Positions 1-4,459 of a DNA stretch of 5,613 bases are shown here, piece by piece. The DNA lies in contig JBDLII010000135.1 of NCBI GenBank assembly GCA_039714995.1, forward strand, positions 1-5,613, given 5' to 3'. Position 1 is the stretch's first letter. Every line of letters begins with the position of its first letter. Under the pieces are notes generated by a model. The model had not been told where the DNA came from and did no database searches. It saw nothing but the letters and a program-made list of their open reading frames with translations. Both the position numbers and the translations under genes were made by a program. The DNA comes from Sva-25 sp039714995 (GTDB lineage Bacteria; Pseudomonadota; Gammaproteobacteria; Chromatiales; Chromatiaceae).

Positions 1-78
1 CGCAGACCCCAACCCTGCTCTTAGCACTGTGTTATTGAGATGTTGCGAAGTTTCCCGCCCCCGGAGATGCTGAGTCGC

Positions 79-84
79 TATAAT
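79..84 (+). promoter_or_regulatory. Candidate -10 element upstream of dedD
   Basis: A perfect TATAAT lies 48 bases before the dedD start codon. No good -35 hexamer stands at 15-19 bases upstream, where the sequence is a C-rich run. The nearest weak candidates (TTTCCC at 51-56, TTGCGA at 43-48) are too far away, and no TG dinucleotide precedes it to make an extended -10. It could serve an activator-dependent promoter for dedD, or be chance; dedD may instead be read from an upstream gene. Confidence 0.35.
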
Positions 85-132
85 GCTGCATGAGCAAGTG
101 GTATCGAAATTTAATATGACAGGAGCCGGGTC

Positions 133-801
133 GTGGAAGAGCAGGTAAAAAAGCGTCTGGTCGGTGCGATTGTTTTGGTGGCGCTGGCAGCCATCTTTGT
201 GCCATTTCTGCTGGAGGAGAAGGAGCAGTTGCCGCAAAGTGCTGTTGAACTGCAGCGGGAGATTCCGGTACAGCCGCAACGGAAGTTTCGCAGTGACCTG
301 ATTCCGGATGAGAAAACTGCAACGGAAGAGGCCTTGAAGCCGAAATCAGCAGAAGATGAATTTATCATCTCCGAGCGGCTCGATCTGGGTGAGTATCAAC
401 CGCCCCCACCGCCTTCCAGTCGTTCCAGCCAGACCTCCACAGGAGTTCAGGAGACTCAGCGCGAACCGGCCGGAGAGCCGGACAAGGCTTCGGCCTCGAG
501 CGAGGGCTCGCGAGCCGATAACGGGGAGACCACCCCTGCCGATACGCAAAAGCCGTCCACGCCCACAAAAGGCTGGATCATCCAGGCAGGCGCCTTCGCC
601 AAAAAAAGTGGTGCGGATAAAACCCACAAGATACTCGTAGACGAAGGCATGAGCCCATATATTGAAGAGATCCGGGTAGACGAGAAAAGGCTCTACCTGG
701 TTCGTCTTGGACCATTTTCAAGCAAGAGCAAAGCGCAGCAGAATCTGAACAAGGTCGAAAAAAAGACTGGTCACAAAGGCATGGTGAAACACTTGAAGTA
801 G
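133..801 (+). CDS. dedD: DedD-like SPOR domain cell-division protein
   Basis: Inner-membrane protein of 222 residues, close to the roughly 220 of E. coli DedD. Its family acts at the division septum, where the periplasmic SPOR domain binds peptidoglycan glycan strands lacking stem peptides. Visible architecture: a short charged cytoplasmic N-terminus (KKRLVGA, residues 6-12), one membrane helix at about 9-27, a long acidic then Pro/Ser-rich linker (28-146) with five consecutive prolines at 90-94, and a C-terminal SPOR domain (147-222) opening with GWIIQAGAF and carrying YLVRLGPF at 188-195. The GTG start is fixed by AGGAG at 121-125, seven bases upstream, and by the position of the membrane anchor. 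The following cvpA and purF match the usual gammaproteobacterial order (folC-dedD-cvpA-purF). folC itself is not recognisable in the 132 bases upstream. Function is inferred from family and context; identity is secure. Confidence 0.93.
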   Translation: MEEQVKKRLVGAIVLVALAAIFVPFLLEEKEQLPQSAVELQREIPVQPQRKFRSDLIPDEKTATEEALKPKSAEDEFIISERLDLGEYQPPPPPSSRSSQTSTGVQETQREPAGEPDKASASSEGSRADNGETTPADTQKPSTPTKGWIIQAGAFAKKSGADKTHKILVDEGMSPYIEEIRVDEKRLYLVRLGPFSSKSKAQQNLNKVEKKTGHKGMVKHLK

Positions 802-802
802 T

Positions 803-827
803 GCCTGGCAATCTTTTGATGCCAGGC
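803..827 (+). other. Stem-loop directly after dedD
   Basis: GCCTGGCA (803-810) and TGCCAGGC (820-827) form a perfect 8-bp stem with a 9-base loop, starting one base after the dedD stop codon. No run of T follows, so it is not a classical intrinsic terminator. It may protect the dedD mRNA 3' end, or weakly attenuate read-through into cvpA-purF. Confidence 0.4.
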
Positions 828-875
828 TGCATAGCCACTTACAACAACTCGTCCATGATGTCCTGGCGCTTATCG

Positions 876-892
876 CCTAAAACCTAAAACCT
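876..892 (+). repeat. Tandem CCTAAAA heptamer, about 2.4 copies
   Basis: Two exact copies of CCTAAAA (876-882, 883-889) are followed by a partial CCT (890-892) in the dedD-cvpA gap. They lie just upstream of a candidate extended -10 promoter, in its A-rich upstream region. This may be a short slippage-prone repeat or chance; no function can be assigned. Confidence 0.5.
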
Positions 893-904
893 GTAATTTT
901 AATC

Positions 905-913
905 TGATAAACT
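905..913 (+). promoter_or_regulatory. Candidate extended -10 promoter for cvpA-purF
   Basis: TGATAAACT reads as an extended -10 element: TG, one base, then TAAACT, which matches four of six TATAAT positions. No recognisable -35 stands upstream, but the region is A/T-rich. Transcription would start near 920 and give a leader of about 28 bases before the cvpA GTG. I looked for a PurR operator (consensus around ACGCAAACGTTTNCNT) overlapping it and found none. Confidence 0.3.
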
Positions 914-947
914 AACGCCACTTTCTCTTCGACATTCAGGACGAGCT

Positions 948-1640
948 GTGAACTGGGTAGACTTTGTCATCATTGGCATCATCGCAATATCGGTGATTGT
1001 CAGTTTCTTTCGGGGCTTCCTGCGTGAAGCGCTCTCGCTGCTGGTCTGGGGCCTTGCAATCTACTTCTCCCTGGTCTATTACAGTGATCTTGAACCGCTG
1101 CTGCCCAGCGGCTATGGGCTGCCCTCAACGGTGCGCCTGGTGCTATCCGGCATTGCCATACTGCTTGGCGTACTGATCATCGGCGGCATCTTTACCTGGA
1201 TTATCGGAGCTGTTTTCGACAAGAGCGGCATGAGTGGCACCGACAGGGTCGCGGGCATCCTCTTTGGCGGTCTGCGCGGCGTCATTCTGGTTGTCATTAT
1301 CGTCCTGATCATCAGCTTCCTGCCCTTCAAGGATGAGTCCTGGTGGAAAGAGTCGAAGATTGTTCCGCATTTTACCGAGAGCGCCGAGTGGCTGAAGGTG
1401 CGTCTGCCGGATGAGATTCCCGCCTATTTTGAGCAATATATTGACAGCGGGGAGACAGCCGCTCCCGCCAATGAGAAGACTCCAGTCGAAAAACCCGAGG
1501 TCGCTTTCGATAATCCGGATGAGAGCGCGTCAGAGGCGCCTCCTGCGGCCGATACGGAGCCTGTTACCGCTCCACCGCTTCCGCAGCCGGCACCCGTCAT
1601 CCCTAAAGGATCTTCACCGGCGGATACAACGGGAACCTGA
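948..1640 (+). CDS. cvpA: CvpA family inner-membrane protein
   Basis: Polytopic inner-membrane protein named for its requirement in colicin V production in E. coli; its molecular activity is not settled. Four hydrophobic segments are visible at about residues 4-22, 27-47, 63-89 and 102-126. Family motifs include FRGFLREALSLLVWG (21-35) and GMSGTDRVAG (94-103). At 230 residues it is longer than E. coli CvpA (about 162). The excess is a hydrophilic, Pro/Glu/Asp/Ala-rich tail from about residue 167, probably disordered. The GTG start is chosen because AGGA at 938-941 lies six bases upstream and the N-terminus MNWVDFVIIG matches the family start. The stop is only three bases before purF, so the two genes are very likely one transcript with coupled translation, a conserved arrangement. 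Confidence 0.93.
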   Translation: MNWVDFVIIGIIAISVIVSFFRGFLREALSLLVWGLAIYFSLVYYSDLEPLLPSGYGLPSTVRLVLSGIAILLGVLIIGGIFTWIIGAVFDKSGMSGTDRVAGILFGGLRGVILVVIIVLIISFLPFKDESWWKESKIVPHFTESAEWLKVRLPDEIPAYFEQYIDSGETAAPANEKTPVEKPEVAFDNPDESASEAPPAADTEPVTAPPLPQPAPVIPKGSSPADTTGT

Positions 1641-1643
1641 CAA

Positions 1644-3158
1644 ATGTGCGGCATTGCTGGCATCGTTGCGCAACACCCTGTTAACCAGGAACTCTACGAT
1701 GCCCTGCTGGTGCTGCAGCACAGGGGGCAGGATGCCGCGGGAATCGTTACCTGCGAGGGCAACCATCTGAATCTGCGCAAGGGAAACGGGCTTGCCCGTG
1801 ATGTGTTTCAAAGTGAACAGATGATCGATTTGCGCGGCAATATGGGGATTGCGCATGTACGCTATCCTACCGCCGGCTCTTCATCCTCCGCGGAGGCGCA
1901 GCCATTCTATGTCAACTCTCCCTATGGCATTACCCTGGCGCACAATGGCAACCTGACCAATGCCAAGGTGTTGAAGAAGGAGCTTTTCACTTCGGATCTG
2001 CGCCATATCAATACCAATTCCGATTCGGAAATCCTGCTCAATATCCTGGCCCATGAACTACAGGAGAAGGGCAAACTGCGCATCGATGCCGATGACATCT
2101 TCCAGGCCGTTACCAGTGTGCATCAGCGTTGTCGTGGCGGTTACTCCGCGGTGGCAATGATCCCGGGTTACTGCATCGTCGGTTTTCGCGACCCGCACGG
2201 TATCCGGCCGATCTGCTTCGGCAAGCGTGAAACGGAATCCGGGGATGAATATATGATCGCCTCCGAAAGCGTGGCGCTGGATACGCTCGGCTTTCAGCGC
2301 ATCCGGGACCTTGAGCCGGGGGAAGCGGTTGTGGTCACCAAAAATGGTGGCTTTCATGCGCAACAGTGTGCAACAGAGACCACGCATACCCCCTGCATTT
2401 TTGAGTATGTCTACTTCGCCCGTCCCGACTCCATTATCGACAACATCTTCGTGCACAAGGCGCGCCAGCGGATGGGGAAAAAACTGGCGGGAAAAATCAA
2501 GCGTGAATGGCCGGAACACGACATCGATGTTGTCATTCCGATTCCCGATACCAGCCGCACGGCTGCACTTTCGCTGGCGACAAAACTGAAGCGCCCCTAT
2601 GCAGAGGGTTTCATCAAGAATCGCTATATCGGCCGTACATTCATCATGCCGGGGCAGAAGGCACGCAAAAAATCGGTGCGTCACAAGCTCAACGCCATCG
2701 ATCTGGAATTCAAGAACAAGAATGTGCTGCTGGTGGACGACTCCATTGTACGCGGCACCACATCGCGGCAGATCGTCCAGATGGCGCGTGATATGGGGGC
2801 CAAAAAGGTCTATTTCGCCTCCGCCTCGCCGCCGGTGCGGTTTCCGAACGTCTATGGCATCGACATGCCTGCCGCCAGCGAACTGATTGCGCATGGCCGC
2901 TCCGATGCGGAGATCGCCGCCTATATTGGCGCCGACGGTCTCATTTACCAGGACATCGACGATTTGATCAATGCCGTCAAAAAGAAAGGGCGCAGCACGG
3001 TTTCATCGTTTGACACCTCTGTTTTCAATGGCGAGTATGTAACCGGCGATGTCAACCAACACTACCTGGATGACCTGGAGGCGGCTCGCAATGATGGCGC
3101 CAAACAGCAGCCGGGGCATGGCCGGGAAGATCCCATCAGCCTGCATAATCATGCATAA
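1644..3158 (+). CDS. purF: Amidophosphoribosyltransferase (PurF)
   Basis: First committed enzyme of de novo purine synthesis: it makes 5-phosphoribosylamine from PRPP and glutamine in the cytoplasm. At 504 residues it matches E. coli PurF (505). The N-terminal glutaminase domain (about 1-230) begins MCGIAGI, with Cys2 as the nucleophile exposed after Met removal. It carries QHRGQDAAG, RYPTAG (Arg73) and HNGN (His100-Asn103), the latter two forming the glutamine site and oxyanion hole. The C-terminal type I phosphoribosyltransferase domain holds the PRPP loop VLLVDDSIVRGTTS (361-374). The ATG is fixed by the obligatory Cys2. Only a weak GGGA (1631-1634) precedes it, so coupling to cvpA translation is likely. 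The family is feedback-inhibited by purine nucleotides. All key residues checked are present, and nothing suggests damage. Confidence 0.98.
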   Translation: MCGIAGIVAQHPVNQELYDALLVLQHRGQDAAGIVTCEGNHLNLRKGNGLARDVFQSEQMIDLRGNMGIAHVRYPTAGSSSSAEAQPFYVNSPYGITLAHNGNLTNAKVLKKELFTSDLRHINTNSDSEILLNILAHELQEKGKLRIDADDIFQAVTSVHQRCRGGYSAVAMIPGYCIVGFRDPHGIRPICFGKRETESGDEYMIASESVALDTLGFQRIRDLEPGEAVVVTKNGGFHAQQCATETTHTPCIFEYVYFARPDSIIDNIFVHKARQRMGKKLAGKIKREWPEHDIDVVIPIPDTSRTAALSLATKLKRPYAEGFIKNRYIGRTFIMPGQKARKKSVRHKLNAIDLEFKNKNVLLVDDSIVRGTTSRQIVQMARDMGAKKVYFASASPPVRFPNVYGIDMPAASELIAHGRSDAEIAAYIGADGLIYQDIDDLINAVKKKGRSTVSSFDTSVFNGEYVTGDVNQHYLDDLEAARNDGAKQQPGHGREDPISLHNHA

Positions 3159-3171
3159 CCCGCTTCGGCAA

Positions 3172-3200
3172 TTGACATCAGGTGCCTGGTTGCTTATAGT
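3172..3200 (+). promoter_or_regulatory. Sigma-70 promoter of the tRNA-Met gene
   Basis: A perfect -35 TTGACA (3172-3177) is separated by an ideal 17 bases from TATAGT (3195-3200), one mismatch from consensus. The start of transcription would be near 3207, leaving about seven bases of 5' leader before the tRNA. It lies 13 bases after the purF stop codon, so the tRNA is an independent unit. The segment from -10 to start (TCGCTGG) is moderately G/C-rich, as is common in stable-RNA promoters under stringent control; that regulation is inference. Confidence 0.9.
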
Positions 3201-3213
3201 TCGCTGGTCTTTT

Positions 3214-3290
3214 GGCAACGTAGCTCAGTTGGTTAGAGCACATCACTCATAATGATGGGGTCGGTAGTTCGAATCTACCCGTTGCTACCA
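3214..3290 (+). tRNA. tRNA-Met (CAT), elongator type, CCA encoded
   Basis: A complete 77-nt cloverleaf. Acceptor GGCAACG (3214-3220) pairs with CGTTGCT (3280-3286). The D-arm is GCTC/GAGC (3223-3226, 3236-3239). The anticodon arm is CATCA/TGATG around loop CTCATAA, with CAT at 3248-3250. The T-arm is GGTAG/CTACC around TTCGAAT. Discriminator A (3287) and an encoded CCA (3288-3290) close the molecule. The anticodon stem-loop is the same as in the E. coli elongator tRNA-Met as I recall it. It is not the initiator, which has a 1-72 mismatch and three G-C pairs in the anticodon stem. tRNA-Ile2, whose CAT is modified to lysidine, is less likely because its anticodon stem differs. The 1-72 pair is G-U instead of the usual G-C. 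Confidence 0.96.
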
Positions 3291-3300
3291 TATAAAACAA

Positions 3301-3336
3301 GCACTTAGCGTTTTGGCGCTAGGTGCTTTTTTCTTT
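3301..3336 (+). terminator. Intrinsic terminator after tRNA-Met
   Basis: GCACTTAGCG (3301-3310) and CGCTAGGTGC (3317-3326) form a 10-bp stem with one G-U pair and a 6-base loop. Six T (3327-3332) and then CTTT follow. A-rich sequence before the stem (3295-3300) could extend pairing with the T run and give some activity on the opposite strand. It starts 10 bases after the tRNA CCA end. Confidence 0.95.
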
Positions 3337-3357
3337 GTGTACACGCCCTGTACACAA
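3335..3357. promoter_or_regulatory. Palindromic operator-like element
   Basis: Nine-base arms TTGTGTACA (3335-3343) and TGTACACAA (3349-3357) are perfect inverted complements around a 5-base centre, CGCCC. The symmetry and 23-bp size suit a dimeric DNA-binding regulator. It is not a CRP or FNR site: the half-sites and spacing differ. It overlaps the -35 and spacer of the candidate promoter for the downstream lipoprotein gene, so a bound protein would be expected to repress. As RNA it would fold a short hairpin without a T run, so a terminator role is unlikely. Confidence 0.5.
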
Positions 3358-3363
3358 TAGGAT
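3335..3363 (+). promoter_or_regulatory. Candidate promoter of the entericidin-like gene
   Basis: TTGTGT (3335-3340) and TAGGAT (3358-3363) are spaced by 17 bases and match the -35 and -10 consensus at three and four of six positions. Transcription would begin near 3370, close to the ribosome-binding site, leaving a very short leader. A promoter of this small gene must lie between the tRNA terminator and 3387, which favours the assignment. The exact hexamers are uncertain, and a stationary-phase sigma factor could be involved, as for E. coli ecnB. Confidence 0.35.
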
Positions 3364-3386
3364 AAAAAACAGGGTGCTTTTCAGCT

Positions 3387-3515
3387 ATGAAAAAGATAAT
3401 CACACTTCTGCTGCTGGTCGCCATGCTCGCTATCGCCAGCGGCTGCGAGACGGTCAAGGGTGTAGGCAGAGACCTTGAGAATGCCGGCGAGGCGATCAAG
3501 AGATCTGCGAGTTGA
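3387..3515 (+). CDS. Entericidin A/B family small lipoprotein
   Basis: A 42-residue prolipoprotein. MKK, then a hydrophobic stretch (ITLLLLVAMLAIA, 5-17), then ASGC with Cys20 as the lipidated residue, form a type II signal peptide; Ala at -3 of the lipobox is less usual than Leu. The mature 23-residue peptide, from CETVKGVGRDLENAG onward, resembles the conserved C-x-T-x-(K/R)-G-x-G-x-D core of EcnA/EcnB. In E. coli, EcnB is a bacteriolytic lipoprotein and EcnA its proposed antidote; this single copy has no visible partner here, so its role is unknown. AGGG at 3371-3374 is the best ribosome site, at a slightly long 12 bases. The gene sits alone between the tRNA terminator and the papain-like gene, behind a palindromic operator-like site. 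Confidence 0.88.
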   Translation: MKKIITLLLLVAMLAIASGCETVKGVGRDLENAGEAIKRSAS

Positions 3516-3524
3516 CTGCCATGG

Positions 3525-3542
3525 AGTCAGCGCATGCTGATT
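3525..3542 (+). other. Small stem-loop after the entericidin-like gene
   Basis: AGTCAGC (3525-3531) can pair with GCTGATT (3536-3542) over seven positions, one of them G-U, around a GCAT loop. An overlapping alternative pairs TGACT (3513-3517) with AGTCA (3525-3529). Neither has a real T run, so it is at best a weak terminator or a stabiliser for the short lipoprotein mRNA. Confidence 0.25.
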
Positions 3543-3642
3543 GAATAAGCGATCCAGAAGTACGAATCAAGAATCGTCTGTGATGCCGTTTTCGAGCGGG
3601 ATGCGCTGGGTTTATTGCACCCTGCGACGCTTGCTTGTCAGC

Positions 3643-3648
3643 TATACT
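3643..3648 (+). promoter_or_regulatory. Candidate -10 for the papain-like gene
   Basis: TATACT matches five of six -10 positions and lies 32 bases before the preferred ATG at 3681. No good -35 is present at 16-18 bases; TTGCAC (3615-3620) is 22 bases away. If real, transcription would start near 3655. That fits the ATG at 3681 and excludes the upstream TTG at 3615 as the translation start. Confidence 0.35.
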
Positions 3649-3680
3649 TTGATTCTCAGGTGCATGATAAGGACGGCTTG

Positions 3681-4427
3681 ATGTGGCTCGATAGAACGCT
3701 GAATATTCCGGGGCGCTTGCTGGTGAAATTTATCACCAGGCCCAGCGGCGAGTATCGCACATTTTCCGTTCACGACGCCTCCCAGATCAAGGATGTCATT
3801 CAGCCCTGTGATGTGCTGCTGGTGGAAGGCAACCAGTGGATCAGCGGCGCCATCAAGTACCTGACGCAATCGACCTGGTCGCATGCCGCCATCTATGTCG
3901 GCGACATCGTCGACGTCGATAGCAAAGGCGAGCCCAAAGTGATGATCGAGGCGGATATCAGGGAGGGCGTTATCGCAGTGCCACTGACAAAATATGCCGG
4001 TCTCAATACCCGCATCTGCCGTCCCCTGGGATTGTCCGACCAGGATAAATCCCGCGTGATCACCTTCATGATGCGCAATCTTGGCAGCGCCTATGATATG
4101 AAGAATATCGTCGACCTGGCCCGCTATCTGCTGCCGACGCCGCCGGTTCCGATGCGTTTCCGCCGCCGCCTGATCGGTTTCGGCAGCGGCGACCCGACCA
4201 AGGCGATCTGCTCGTCATTGATCGCCCAGGCGTTCCAGCGGGTGCGCTATCCGATTCTTCCCGAAGTCGCCGATGAGAAGGATGAGTCCTACCGGATCAG
4301 GCACTCCACCCTGTTCGTGCCACGGGATTTCGATATATCTCCCTATTTTAGCGTTGTTAAGCCAACCATTGAGAAGGCTTACAATTACCAGGAGATCAAA
4401 TGGGTGGATCGTCACGAACAGCGATGA
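3681..4427 (+). CDS. Permuted papain-like (YiiX/YaeF, NlpC/P60 superfamily) protein
   Basis: A 248-residue protein with the permuted order of the YiiX/YaeF/DUF830-like group, in which the catalytic His comes before the Cys. Visible motifs: CDVLLVEG (43-50, equivalent to the family GDI-type opening), SHAAIYVG with His68, IEADI with Glu90 (likely third active-site residue), GSAYD (135-139), and ICSSLIAQAF with Cys177. Such folds serve as amidases, peptidases or acyl hydrolases, but the substrate here cannot be read from the sequence. No signal peptide or membrane helix is seen, so a cytoplasmic location is likely. The frame stays open up to a TTG at 3615, but ATG 3681 is preferred: AAGGA (3669-3673) is seven bases upstream and a -10-like TATACT lies inside the longer version. 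It is followed closely by trhP, probably as one operon. Confidence 0.85.
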   Translation: MWLDRTLNIPGRLLVKFITRPSGEYRTFSVHDASQIKDVIQPCDVLLVEGNQWISGAIKYLTQSTWSHAAIYVGDIVDVDSKGEPKVMIEADIREGVIAVPLTKYAGLNTRICRPLGLSDQDKSRVITFMMRNLGSAYDMKNIVDLARYLLPTPPVPMRFRRRLIGFGSGDPTKAICSSLIAQAFQRVRYPILPEVADEKDESYRIRHSTLFVPRDFDISPYFSVVKPTIEKAYNYQEIKWVDRHEQR

Positions 4428-4459
4428 ACCCCGATACTTCCAAGCAGTACTCCAGATGA
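4400..4459 (+). CDS. Possible 19-residue coupling/leader ORF before trhP
   Basis: An ATG at 4400 has AGGAG (4390-4394) five bases upstream, the best ribosome site in this junction. It reads MGGSSRTAMNPDTSKQYSR and stops at TGA 4457-4459, which overlaps the trhP ATG (4456-4458) as ATGA. Its first 28 bases overlap the end of the papain-like gene in another frame. A second in-frame ATG (4424) overlaps that gene's stop, also as ATGA. The peptide resembles no family I know. The trhP start lacks a clear Shine-Dalgarno site, so translating this ORF could deliver terminating ribosomes to trhP. It could also be chance. Confidence 0.35.
   Translation: MGGSSRTAMNPDTSKQYSR

Noticed and set aside
1..73. 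Possible 3' end of folC, the usual neighbour before dedD
   Set aside because: The three forward frames stop at 24, 38 and 73 and none of the short tails is recognisable as FolC, so no partial gene is claimed.
893..947. PurR operator upstream of cvpA-purF, as in E. coli
   Set aside because: No 16-bp site resembling ACGCAAACGTTTNCNT is present; the nearest string (TAACGCCACTTTCTC) lacks the central CG symmetry.
2058..2894. 278-codon open frame on the - strand inside purF
   Set aside because: Lies fully antisense to an intact, strongly conserved purF; the peptide (His/Arg/Gly-rich) resembles no family and is explained by GC-biased codon shadowing.
3287..3340. tRNA-linked attachment site or integrated element
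   Set aside because: No integrase is nearby and the tRNA 3' end is not repeated in the window; what follows is a normal terminator.
3335..3357. CRP or FNR site
   Set aside because: CRP needs TGTGA-N6-TCACA and FNR TTGAT-N4-ATCAA; half-sites and spacing here differ from both.
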